From NCBI RefSeq assembly GCF_001908235.1, contig NZ_LGHK01000036.1, positions 1 through 50,777 on the forward strand: DNA of 50,777 nucleotides, in the 5' to 3' direction. The stretch is from Bradyrhizobium sp. NAS96.2. Lineage in GTDB: Bacteria; Pseudomonadota; Alphaproteobacteria; Rhizobiales; Xanthobacteraceae. The notes beneath the pieces are model-generated. The model saw only the letters and a program-made list of their open reading frames with translations, was not told the DNA's origin and ran no database searches. Position numbers and translations under genes: made by a program. Shown here one piece after another: positions 1 through 7,049 of this stretch; the stretch's first letter is position 1; every line of letters starts with the position of its first letter.

Positions 1-2
1 CA

Positions 3-491
3 CCAGGCAAGCCCGCCGAGGGCGCGCAGGCCGCGGAAGGCGGCGGCGAGGGCGAGAAGCGCGAGCATCATCGCCGTCCGCGCCGCCACCAGGATTTCCG
101 CACGCCGCGTCCCGGCGCGCCGGCCGATGCGACCGCTGCCGCAGCCGCGCCTGCCGACGGCGCACCGGCGCGTGACAATCGCCAGGATAATCGTGACGAC
201 CGCGGTCAGCGCCGCGAGCGCTTCGAGGGCAAGGGCCGCGATCGCGACAACAACGAGCGTCGTCGCGACAACAAGTTCGGCGGTGGCGGCGATCGCAAGG
301 GCGAGCGCGGTGACCGTGACCGTGGTGGCCGCGATTTCGGCAAGGGCGGTCGCGACAAGCGCGAGAGCGGTCCGTCGCACCGGCCTTATGCCTCGAGCGC
401 ACCGCGCGAGCGCGACCGTCCGATCGATCCGAATTCGCCATTCGCCAAGCTCGCTGCCCTGAAGGAGCAGCTCGCCGGCCGGAAGGAATAG
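3..491 (+). CDS. Helicase C-terminal tail (5' partial)
   Basis: Only the last 162 codons are inside the window. They are open from base 3 to a TAG at 489-491. The visible part is low-complexity and strongly basic: runs of Arg, Asp and Gly, with RGG-like units around bases 230-360. It ends in a more ordered segment, DPNSPFAKLAALKEQLAG, just before the stop. This kind of tail and ending is what I know from alphaproteobacterial Suv3-like DEAD/DEAH helicases, which in this group sit upstream of an S4-domain gene, a ferredoxin and carD, as here. The helicase core itself is off the window, so the identity is inferred from the tail and the neighbours. The tail probably binds RNA non-specifically. 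The next gene is in the same reading frame, separated only by this one stop. Confidence 0.7.
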   Translation, partial: PGKPAEGAQAAEGGGEGEKREHHRRPRRHQDFRTPRPGAPADATAAAAAPADGAPARDNRQDNRDDRGQRRERFEGKGRDRDNNERRRDNKFGGGGDRKGERGDRDRGGRDFGKGGRDKRESGPSHRPYASSAPRERDRPIDPNSPFAKLAALKEQLAGRKE

Positions 492-524
492 TCCAACCCT
501 TGGTCTGAAGCTTGGTCTAGTTTC

Positions 525-809
525 TTGGATCGACAGCGGCTCGACAAATGGCTGTGGCACGCGCGGGTGGTGAAGGCTCGCACCAGCGCGGCCGAGCTCG
601 TCGCATCAGGTCATGTCCGCCTCAATGGCACGCGCGAGAAATCGCCGGGCCATGCGGTGAAGGTGGGCGATGTGGTCACCGTCGCGCTCGACAACAGCGT
701 CCGGGTGCTCAAGGTGATCGGCTTTGCCGAACGGCGCGGCGACGCCGGTTCGGCGCGCGAGCTGTACGAGGATTTGCAGGCCGGCAATTTGCAAGCCGGC
801 AAGGAGTAA
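525..809 (+). CDS. S4-domain RNA-binding protein, Hsp15-like
   Basis: 94 residues carrying one S4 domain. The core is RLDKWLWHARVVKARTSAAEL at the N-terminus, followed by the VRLNG turn and a GDVVTV strand. Hsp15 (HslR) of this family binds rRNA on stalled 50S subunits carrying nascent chains, and a similar role in ribosome rescue or rRNA binding is inferred. The only usable start is TTG at 525. The upstream frame has no ATG or GTG back to the helicase stop at 489-491, and no clear Shine-Dalgarno sequence is seen, so translation may be coupled to the helicase gene. The C-terminus has a short duplication (LQAGNLQAGKE). The family assignment is firm; the exact substrate is not shown. Confidence 0.88.
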   Translation: MDRQRLDKWLWHARVVKARTSAAELVASGHVRLNGTREKSPGHAVKVGDVVTVALDNSVRVLKVIGFAERRGDAGSARELYEDLQAGNLQAGKE

Positions 810-1004
810 TTATCTCACGTCTGTTATTTCGGCCGGAGCATGATCCGGACGTGTGGGCCGGACTGGCGATAGGATCGTGCTCCCAACAAAACCGGCTGGC
901 AGGGTCGCCAGAACGCAGGTGTTTTTCGGGGCCGGCTTCCCTTGCGGCTCCGGTATTCCTGCGCTACGCAACCCCAGAAAAAGTGGATCGTTTCGGAGTT
1001 TTGG

Positions 1005-1343
1005 ATGACCTACGTCGTCACTGAAGCCTGCATCAAGTGCAAATATACCGACTGCGTCGAGGTCTGCCCCGTCGATTGCTTCTACGAGGGCGAGAACATG
1101 CTGGTCATCCATCCGGACGAATGCATCGATTGCGGCGTGTGCGAGCCGGAATGCCCGGCGGACGCCATCAAGCCGGATACCGAGCCGGGCCTGGAAAAGT
1201 GGCTCGAGGTCAACCGCGACTACGCCAAGAGCTGGCCGAACATCACCCAGAAGAAGGACTCGCCCGAGGACGCCAAGGAGTGGGAAGGCAAGGAAGGCAA
1301 GTTCGAGAAATATTTTTCTCCGAATCCGGGCAGCGGCGACTGA
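1005..1343 (+). CDS. fdxA: Seven-iron ferredoxin FdxA
   Basis: 112 residues, the usual length of the Azotobacter FdI-type 7Fe ferredoxin. Cluster ligands are all visible. Cys9, Cys17 and Cys50 fit the [3Fe-4S] site. Cys21, Cys40, Cys43 and Cys46 fit the [4Fe-4S] site, with Pro after Cys21 and Cys50. The two extra cysteines known in FdI (here Cys12 and Cys25) are also present. The C-terminal half is the acidic/basic extension typical of FdxA. It is a soluble low-potential electron carrier; partners are unknown. The ATG at 1005 gives the canonical [12 protein letters not shown] start. The 195 bp upstream hold no gene. It sits between the S4 gene and carD, a conserved neighbourhood in rhizobia and relatives. 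Confidence 0.95.
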   Translation: MTYVVTEACIKCKYTDCVEVCPVDCFYEGENMLVIHPDECIDCGVCEPECPADAIKPDTEPGLEKWLEVNRDYAKSWPNITQKKDSPEDAKEWEGKEGKFEKYFSPNPGSGD

Positions 1344-1483
1344 TTCGTCAGCAGTTATCGGGACTACCCCGATAAGGCGGGACTCCGGCCCGTCGCGGCC
1401 CGCCGTTCGGCCGCCGATTTAACCCTAATGACGGACATATGACCTGAGCGGCCCCCGTTATGCCCGGAATCGGGCGTAAACCA

Positions 1484-1520
1484 TTGATTTTTGCGGAAAA
1501 TGTGCTATATTGAGCACATT
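1484..1520 (+). promoter_or_regulatory. Predicted carD promoter with overlapping palindrome
   Basis: A sigma-70-like promoter can be read as TTGATT (1484-1489), a 16-bp spacer, and TATATT (1506-1511). A perfect inverted repeat with 8-bp arms, AATGTGCT (1499-1506) and AGCACATT (1513-1520), is centred on the -10 hexamer, so a dimer bound there would block RNA polymerase. The implied transcript would start near 1518 and have a leader of about 90 nt before the GTG at 1611. The promoter is predicted from sequence only, and the regulator is unknown. Confidence 0.5.
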
Positions 1521-1610
1521 ACAGGCCAAGAACCCCTGCCATGCGTACCTTGTGGCTTCGAGGTTCCCGCAACAATCGAACAGGGGCGTGGCAGTTTCCA
1601 CGCGCAGGCT

Positions 1611-2558
1611 GTGTCACAGAAAACGCGTAAAAAGAGTGCTTCAAAGACGACGAAAAAAGCCGCTGTCGTTGCTCGCAGCGCAACCAAGGGCCGTGCCAAG
1701 GCGTCCGTGAAGGGTGCGAAGAAGGCGGCGGCTGCAAAGTCCTCAAAGAACAAAAGAAGCGTGATGCCAGAAAAGACTGCCAAGACTGCCGCGAAAGTGG
1801 CAGCTGCGAAGCCCGCTGCTGCGAAGGTCGCCCCCAAGACTGCTGCTGCGCCGAAGCCGGCCGCCCCGAAGGCTGCCGTCCCCGCCGCTGCTCCGAAGGT
1901 TGCCGCCAAGCCGGCCGCTGCGCCGCGCGTCGAAGAGCCGAAGAAGGTCGTGACCCAGCGCCAGGGCTTCAAGGCCAACGAATTCGTCGTCTATCCCGCT
2001 CACGGCGTCGGCCAGATCCTGGCGATCGAGGAGCAGGAGATCGCGGGCGCCAAGCTCGAGCTGTTCGTGATCAATTTCATGAAGGACAAGATGACGCTGC
2101 GCGTCCCGACGGCGAAGGTCGCCAATGTCGGCATGCGCAAGCTGTCGGAGCCGGCGCTGGTCAAGAAGGCGCTGGAGACGCTGAAGGGCCGCGCCCGCGT
2201 CAAGCGCACCATGTGGTCGCGCCGCGCCCAGGAATACGAAGCGAAGATCAACTCGGGCGACATCGTCGCGATCGCCGAGGTGGTCCGCGATCTCTATCGT
2301 TCGGAATCGCAGCCCGAGCAGTCCTACTCCGAACGCCAGCTCTATGAAGCGGCGCTCGACCGTCTGTCGCGCGAAATCGCTGTGGTGCAGCACTCGACCG
2401 AGACCGAGGCGATCAAGGAGATCGAAGGCCAGCTCGCCAAGAGCCCGCGCCGCGGCGCCAAGGCCGAATCCGCTGAAGGCGACGCCGAGGGCGATGCCGA
2501 CGGTGAGGATCTCGACAACGACGGCGACGACACCGCCGTCGAGGACGAAGCCGCCTGA
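1611..2558 (+). CDS. carD: CarD-family transcriptional regulator with histone H1-like N-terminus
   Basis: The C-terminal two thirds is a CarD/CdnL domain. It starts at GFKANEFVVYPAHGVGQI (a Tudor-like RNA-polymerase-interacting module), continues with FVINFMKDKMTLRVP, and ends in the helical DNA-binding part (MWSRRAQEYEAKINSGD). CarD proteins bind the RNAP beta subunit and stabilise open promoter complexes. The first ~110 residues are Lys/Ala/Pro repeats like eukaryotic histone H1 tails, probably a DNA-contacting arm. The last ~35 residues are very acidic (EGDAEGDADGEDLDNDGDD). The start is uncertain: GTG 1611 keeps the whole basic arm (315 aa), while ATG 1764 gives a 264-aa protein starting MPEKTAK. 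I prefer 1611 because the Lys/Ala composition continues up to it. Followed by a strong terminator. Confidence 0.88.
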   Translation: MSQKTRKKSASKTTKKAAVVARSATKGRAKASVKGAKKAAAAKSSKNKRSVMPEKTAKTAAKVAAAKPAAAKVAPKTAAAPKPAAPKAAVPAAAPKVAAKPAAAPRVEEPKKVVTQRQGFKANEFVVYPAHGVGQILAIEEQEIAGAKLELFVINFMKDKMTLRVPTAKVANVGMRKLSEPALVKKALETLKGRARVKRTMWSRRAQEYEAKINSGDIVAIAEVVRDLYRSESQPEQSYSERQLYEAALDRLSREIAVVQHSTETEAIKEIEGQLAKSPRRGAKAESAEGDAEGDADGEDLDNDGDDTAVEDEAA

Positions 2559-2580
2559 AAGGGTTCGACCGATTGAAAAC

Positions 2581-2614
2581 AAAAGCCCGGTCGCAAGACC
2601 GGGCTTTTTGTTTT
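2581..2614 (+). terminator. Rho-independent terminator after carD
   Basis: A perfect 12-bp stem, AAAAGCCCGGTC (2581-2592) and GACCGGGCTTTT (2597-2608), closes a GCAA tetraloop and runs into a T-rich tract. It begins 22 bp after the carD stop. Confidence 0.92.
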
Positions 2615-2750
2615 GGTATGGCAGCCAGCTGATGAGATGCTTCGATTCACGTCAGCGATCGCCTCTGATCTTGTGTCGGTGGCCATGGATATGAGCGACA
2701 CCGCGGCATTGATCGATTAGCGAGAGGCAAAACCAAGGAAGCGTGGCACC

Positions 2751-2990
2751 ATGCTCCGTATTCAAACAAGCTTCCAAGACACGCCCGGCGGCGGCTACTA
2801 TTTCGTACTTCTCTATGAAGGCCGAAATCTGAGCGATCAAATCCATGACCTCGGCTTGAAGGATGGTGATACGGTTCTGCTTTGGGAGCCGGATTGCGGT
2901 GGCTACACCGTCGAGGCGAAGCTTTTGTTCAACTACCGCCATTCGATGACGAGTGAAGCCAGACTTTGGGCTAGGGAAATTTCAAGCTGA
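2751..2990 (+). CDS. Small hypothetical protein
   Basis: 79 residues beginning MLRIQTSFQDTPGGGYYFVLLYEG. I do not recognise a family. The protein looks real: it has a balanced composition unlike the Arg/Ala-rich shadow frames of this GC-rich DNA, beta-strand-like segments (YYFVLLYEG, DTVLLWEPD, YTVEAKLLFNY), and an AAGGAAG sequence about 11 bp before the ATG. It has no signal peptide or membrane segment and is probably cytosolic. It follows the carD terminator, so it would need its own promoter, and it is followed by two palindromic repeats. Codon usage is somewhat less GC-rich than its neighbours, which could mean recent acquisition. Confidence 0.55.
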   Translation: MLRIQTSFQDTPGGGYYFVLLYEGRNLSDQIHDLGLKDGDTVLLWEPDCGGYTVEAKLLFNYRHSMTSEARLWAREISS

Positions 2991-3036
2991 CGCTTCTCCC
3001 AAAAAATGGGGCGATCTGAAATGGCGCGTCGGATGC

Positions 3037-3124
3037 GTAGCCCGGATGGAGCGAAGCGAAATCCGGGGCCGCTCGATCCGCGGAGAGGCCGATCCCGGAT
3101 TACGCTTCGCTTCATCCGGGCTAC
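3037..3124. repeat. Palindromic repeat family A, copy 1
   Basis: About 88 bp with outer arms GTAGCCCGGATGGAGCGAAG and its near-complement ending CATCCGGGCTAC, separated by a variable centre. The same element occurs at 11776, 18904 and 46477. It is a dispersed intergenic palindrome of REP/RP type; no coding content. Confidence 0.9.
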
Positions 3125-3137
3125 GCACCCTCTTTCC

Positions 3138-3260
3138 CGTCATCCTGAGGTGCGAGCAGAGCGAGCCTCGAAGGATGCACGGCCCGGATGTATCAGGTGC
3201 ATGCGGAGCCAGCGGGGCCGTCGCTCTTCGAGACGCGCTGCGCGCTCCTCAGGGTGACGG
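3138..3260. repeat. Palindromic repeat family B, copy 1 (long form)
   Basis: Bounded by CGTCATCCTGAGG on the left and CCTCAGGGTGACGG on the right, with a GC-rich middle of about 95 bp. A short form with the same ends lies at 19001-19043. It directly follows repeat A copy 1, so the 2991-3299 gap between the small gene and regR is essentially two repeats and holds no gene. Confidence 0.82.
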
Positions 3261-3299
3261 TGAGAGACTTTCGTATCGCTGCTGCCAATGATTGTCGCC

Positions 3300-3836
3300 T
3301 CACTTCACCCGCTGCTTCTCGAGTTTCCGCGCCAATGTCCGGCGATGCATGCCGAGGCGGCGGGCGGCTTCGGAGATGTTGAAGTCGGTCTCGATCAGGG
3401 TCTGGTGGATGCGTTCCCATTCCAGCGTCTTGATCGAGGTCGGCCGCGCGCCGACCTCGATGGCGGCGTTGCCTTGCGCTTTAAGGAATGCGGCCTCGAT
3501 GTCGTCGGTGTTCGACGGCTTGGCGAGATAGTGGCAGGCGCCGAGCTTGATGGCCTCGACGGCGGTCGCGATGCTGGCAAAGCCGGTCAGCACCACGATC
3601 AGCATCTCGGGGTCATGCGCGTGCAGCGCCTCGACGCAGGCAAGGCCCGACGCGCCGCCGGCGAGCTTGAGGTCGACCACCGCATAGCCCGGCGATTGCT
3701 GCTCGAGCAGCTCGCGGACCTCGTCGAGCGAGGCCGACACCGCGACGCCGTAGCCGCGGCGTTCGAACGAGCGCTTCAGGGTGCGGGCAAAGCCTGAATC
3801 GTCCTCGACGATCAGAAGCTGGCGTTCATCCGTCAA
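3300..3836 (-). CDS. regR: Redox response regulator RegR (RegA/ActR/PrrA type)
   Basis: 178 residues: receiver domain (about 1-120) and a short C-terminal Fis-type helix-turn-helix (about 150-175, NISEAARRLGMHRRTLARKL). Receiver landmarks are Asp12-Asp13, phospho-acceptor Asp55, Thr84 and Lys106. There is no AAA+ domain, and size and layout fit RegA/ActR/PrrA, named RegR in Bradyrhizobium. The family activates genes for respiration, CO2 and nitrogen fixation under low oxygen. Its ATG lies inside the end of regS (11-bp overlap), so the two are translationally coupled. RegR is known from the family to feed nifA control in B. japonicum; here that is only inferred. It is the last gene of the cyo-SURF1-reg block. 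Confidence 0.95.
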   Translation of the reverse strand: MTDERQLLIVEDDSGFARTLKRSFERRGYGVAVSASLDEVRELLEQQSPGYAVVDLKLAGGASGLACVEALHAHDPEMLIVVLTGFASIATAVEAIKLGACHYLAKPSNTDDIEAAFLKAQGNAAIEVGARPTSIKTLEWERIHQTLIETDFNISEAARRLGMHRRTLARKLEKQRVK

Positions 3837-5211
3837 GATGGTCTCCGATCGCGAGCGTCGACAGCGGCAGCTCGAGCCTGACCGCGGCGCCGATGTCCGG
3901 CCGGTTGCGCGCCGTCACCACGCCGCCGAGCTTGCGCACGACATTGACGACCAGGAACAGGCCGAGGCCGCTGCCGGGGCTGCCCTTGGTGGACTGATAC
4001 GGCTTGCCGATATGCGCCAGCATCTCGCGCGAGAAGCCCGGGCCGCGATCGGTCACCGACAGCAGCAGCGTGTCGGCATTGCGCTCGGCCATCAGCTCGA
4101 TCCAGTCGCGCGAGACCTCGGCGGCATTGTCGAGCACGTTGAAGATCGCCTGCTTGAGCGCGATGTCGGAGACGATCGCAAGGTCAGTGCCGAAGGCGTT
4201 GCGGAAATACAGCGTGGCCGACGGCCGCGTGGTCCGCCATTCCTCGACCAGCGCGGTCAGGAACGCCGCCACCGTGGTCGGCGACGAGCCTTCGCCGCGA
4301 GCCTCACCGGCCGACAGCAGAATGCCCGTCACGATCGACTTGCAGCGCTGCACCGAGATCTCCATCTCGCCGAGGTCCTGCGACAATTCGGGATCGGAGG
4401 CGAGCGCGGGCATCCGGCGCCAGTCGCCCAGGATGACCGAGAGCGAGGCGAGCGGCGTGCCGAGCTCGTGCGCGGCGCCGGAGGCCAAGAGGCCGATCCG
4501 GACGATATGGTCCTGCTCGGCGGCGTGCTGGCGCAGCGCCGCGAGGCGCAGGTCGCGGTCGCGCAGATTGCGGTTGATCCGGGTCATGAACACCACGAGC
4601 AGCACGGCGTCGAGCACGAGGCCGATGAAGGTGCCGGCGATGTAGAGATTGAAGGCGTCGGCAAAGCCTTGCTGCGGCAGCTCCAGCGGGCGGTAATAGC
4701 TGGTCAGCCAGGCGAAGTTCATGCAGACCAGCGCCACCAGCGACCAGGTCGATGGCGCATCGAGCAGCACCGCGCCAAGCGTCACCTGGAGCAGATAGAG
4801 CGAGGTGAAGGGATTGGTGGCGCCGCCGCTGAGATAGAGCAGGGCGGTCAGCGCCGCGACGTCGAGCGCCAGCGCGACCAGCAGCTCGCGGTTGTTGATG
4901 TCGGCGCGATAGCGCAGCCACAAGAGGCTGACGACATTGAGTGCCACCAGCCCCGAGATCACGGCCGCCAAAGGCAGCAGCGGTAGGCTGACGCCCATCC
5001 AGAACTGCACGAAGCCGATGGTGACGATCTGGCCGATCACGGCGATCCAGCGGAGCTGGACCAGCAGGGCCATGTTCTTGCGATTGGTCGCGATGTCGGC
5101 GGGCGCTGCGAGATCGTACGGCATGCCGGCGGCCGCGCTCACGGCGGACGGCATCACGGCCGTGCCGGTCGCGGCATTCTCCTCATGCAGATCCGATGTG
5201 CGCTCGAGCAT
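3826..5211 (-). CDS. regS: Redox sensor histidine kinase RegS (RegB/ActS type)
   Basis: 461 residues. About six membrane segments lie between residues 45 and 215. They include the GGATNPF loop (129-135), the quinone-sensing motif of RegB. The H-box is ASGAAHELGTPLAS with His248. Cys290 in the dimerisation region matches the redox-active cysteine of RegB. ATP-binding boxes follow: N-box near 358-362, DRGPG (388-392) and GSGLGL (413-418). It should autophosphorylate according to ubiquinone redox state and pass phosphate to RegR Asp55. The first ~45 residues are an extra soluble tail; starts at residues 20 or 30 are possible. The 5' end overlaps the SURF1 gene by 29 bp and the 3' end overlaps regR by 11 bp. 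Being downstream of a quinol oxidase fits a quinone sensor. Confidence 0.95.
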   Translation of the reverse strand: MLERTSDLHEENAATGTAVMPSAVSAAAGMPYDLAAPADIATNRKNMALLVQLRWIAVIGQIVTIGFVQFWMGVSLPLLPLAAVISGLVALNVVSLLWLRYRADINNRELLVALALDVAALTALLYLSGGATNPFTSLYLLQVTLGAVLLDAPSTWSLVALVCMNFAWLTSYYRPLELPQQGFADAFNLYIAGTFIGLVLDAVLLVVFMTRINRNLRDRDLRLAALRQHAAEQDHIVRIGLLASGAAHELGTPLASLSVILGDWRRMPALASDPELSQDLGEMEISVQRCKSIVTGILLSAGEARGEGSSPTTVAAFLTALVEEWRTTRPSATLYFRNAFGTDLAIVSDIALKQAIFNVLDNAAEVSRDWIELMAERNADTLLLSVTDRGPGFSREMLAHIGKPYQSTKGSPGSGLGLFLVVNVVRKLGGVVTARNRPDIGAAVRLELPLSTLAIGDHLDG

Positions 5212-6013
5212 CTGGGCCTGTGTCGCGAGACAGATTGCGGGCTGCGCCGATCAGGCGGCGCACGGCGGCGCGCCTTGAACTCCACCTTGGATCGGAGGCG
5301 CCGGCGCGGCTCCTGCCGCTGACTATGCGCAGGAGCGCGCCCGCCAGCATAAGGGCCAGCGCGAACCATGTCAGCGCGTAAATCAGGTGGTTGTTCGGAA
5401 AGCGCACGATCGTGAGCCCGCCGACCGGGGTACCACCCCGATTCGGGGTCGCATCGGCGTCGATGAAGAACGGAGCCACCTGCGACAATCCGTGCACGGC
5501 CGCGATCGCGGCGACGTCGCGGGAGTACCAGCGGCCGGCCGAAGCGTCGTTGCTGCGCAGGAAGCCACCCTTCGGTTCGGACATCCGCAACAGCCCGGTG
5601 ACGCTGACCGGGCCTTGCGGGTTACCGTCGCGCCGGGTCGCGCGATCGCGCCGGTCAGGCGGAACAAAGCCGCGATTGATCAGCACAGTGGTTCCGTCGG
5701 CCATGCGCAGCGGCGTCAGCACCCAGAAGCCGGGACCTTCGTTCGTCACCGCCTGCACCAGCGTCTCGTCGGCGTTCAGGAAGGTGCCGTCGACGGTGAC
5801 GCGGCGGTATTCGTCGCTCGCGGCTGTGACTTCAGGCCATGATGAGGGCGGCGGCGGCGCGACCGGTGCCGCATGCATGCGCTGCTCGACCCGTTCGATC
5901 AGCGCCAGCTTCCAGGCCCTGCGTTCGACCTGCCAGACGCCGAGCGCGCTCAGCAGCACCACGCCCAGCATGCCGAGCGTGAGCAGCACAAGCGAGGGTC
6001 TGGCAGGCCGCAT
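5183..6013 (-). CDS. SURF1-family oxidase assembly protein
   Basis: About 276 residues. It has an N-terminal membrane helix (LVLLTLGMLGVVLLSALGVW, ending in the SURF1 hallmark GxWQxxR), a periplasmic domain with GFWVLTPLR and INRGFVPP, and a C-terminal helix (LIYALTWFALALMLAGALL) after the NHLxYAxTW motif. SURF1 helps insert heme a/o into heme-copper oxidases. Being directly behind cyoD, this is probably the quinol-oxidase version (Surf1q of Paracoccus is the precedent). Start ATG 6013 is 2 bp after the cyoD stop. A GTG at 6019 overlaps that stop (GTGA) and is a good alternative. The end overlaps regS by 29 bp. Confidence 0.92.
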   Translation of the reverse strand: MRPARPSLVLLTLGMLGVVLLSALGVWQVERRAWKLALIERVEQRMHAAPVAPPPPSSWPEVTAASDEYRRVTVDGTFLNADETLVQAVTNEGPGFWVLTPLRMADGTTVLINRGFVPPDRRDRATRRDGNPQGPVSVTGLLRMSEPKGGFLRSNDASAGRWYSRDVAAIAAVHGLSQVAPFFIDADATPNRGGTPVGGLTIVRFPNNHLIYALTWFALALMLAGALLRIVSGRSRAGASDPRWSSRRAAVRRLIGAARNLSRDTGPDARAHIGSA

Positions 6014-6015
6014 CG

Positions 6016-6417
6016 TCACGGCATCTGGCTCATGTCGTGCATCGGCATCATGTTGATGTTGAGATGATGCATGACCCACAGCGAGCCGGTCAGCGCGATC
6101 ACCACCATGACCACGGTGAAGATCATCGCCATCATGGTCCAGCCGTTCTCGGACCGGGTGTTCATGTGCAGGAAGTACACCATGTGCACGACGATCTGCA
6201 CCGCGGCGAGCACCAGCACGATCAGTGCGGTGACCGCCTTGTCGGCGATGGTTCCCGTCATCACCAGCCAGAACGGCACCGCGGTGAGGATCACCGAGAG
6301 GCCGAAGCCGATCAGATAGCTCTTCAGCGAGCCGTGGGCGGCGCCGTCATGGTCATCATGGCCGTGACCGCCGTCGGAGTGCAAGATCCGAGCTTCGACG
6401 TGAGAGTCTGTTGTCAT
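6016..6417 (-). CDS. cyoD: Cytochrome o ubiquinol oxidase subunit IV
   Basis: 133 residues with three predicted membrane helices (about 37-57, 64-86 and 97-119). It contains the family pattern QIVVHMVYFLHMN before the third helix. A His/Asp-rich cytoplasmic N-terminus (HSDGGHGHDDHDG) precedes helix 1, and a Met/His-rich tail ends the protein. Subunit IV helps assemble heme and copper into subunit I. The start is fixed by an ATGA overlap with the cyoC stop (6414-6417). Confidence 0.95.
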   Translation of the reverse strand: MTTDSHVEARILHSDGGHGHDDHDGAAHGSLKSYLIGFGLSVILTAVPFWLVMTGTIADKAVTALIVLVLAAVQIVVHMVYFLHMNTRSENGWTMMAMIFTVVMVVIALTGSLWVMHHLNINMMPMHDMSQMP

Positions 6418-7049
6418 CGCAGCATTCCCAGGAGGTAGACGAAGGTGAAGACGCCGATCCAGACCACGTCGAGGAAGTGCCAGAACATCGAGAGGCACAT
6501 CAGCCGGCGCCGGTTGGCCGTGGTGAGGCCGAAGCGCGCGGTCTGCACCATCAGCGTCACCAGCCAGACCAGGCCGAAAGTGACGTGCAGGCCGTGGGTG
6601 CCGACCAGCGTGAAGAACGACGACAGGAAGGCGCTGCGCTGCGGCGTCGCGCCCTCATGGATCATGTGGGCGAACTCGGTGAGCTCGATGCCGAGGAAGG
6701 CGAGGCCGAACAGTCCGGTGATCGCGAGCCAGAGCTGGGTCTGGCCGATCTTCGACTTCTCCATCGTCAGCATGGCAAAGCCATAGGTGATCGAGGAGAG
6801 CAGCAGCATCGTGGTGTTGAGCGCGACCAGCTTGAGGTCGAACAGATCCCTCGGCGCCGGACCGGCGGCATAGTTGCCGCCGAGCACGCCATAGGTCGCG
6901 AACAGCATCGCGAAGATCAGGCAGTCGCTCATCAGGTAGATCCAGAAGCCCAGCATGGTGCTGGCGCCTTCCGGATGATCGTGCTCGTCGATGACGTGGA
7001 AGATCGGCTCGGAGCCTTGGACGGAGATTCGGGTGGTTGCTACGCTCAT
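6414..7049 (-). CDS. cyoC: Cytochrome o ubiquinol oxidase subunit III
   Basis: 211 residues with five membrane segments, matching CyoC length. Landmarks are [18 protein letters not shown] in helix 1, the conserved Glu in [11 protein letters not shown], the segment [14 protein letters not shown], and the [13 protein letters not shown] end. It packs against subunit I in the proton-pumping bo3-type oxidase. The start overlaps the cyoB stop by ATGA (7046-7049), and the stop overlaps the cyoD start the same way, showing tight translational coupling. Confidence 0.96.
   Translation of the reverse strand: MSVATTRISVQGSEPIFHVIDEHDHPEGASTMLGFWIYLMSDCLIFAMLFATYGVLGGNYAAGPAPRDLFDLKLVALNTTMLLLSSITYGFAMLTMEKSKIGQTQLWLAITGLFGLAFLGIELTEFAHMIHEGATPQRSAFLSSFFTLVGTHGLHVTFGLVWLVTLMVQTARFGLTTANRRRLMCLSMFWHFLDVVWIGVFTFVYLLGMLR

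Noticed and set aside
1491..1610. Upstream extension of CarD (MRKMCYIEHITG...).
   Set aside because: It covers the predicted promoter and palindrome and lacks the Lys/Ala composition of the rest.
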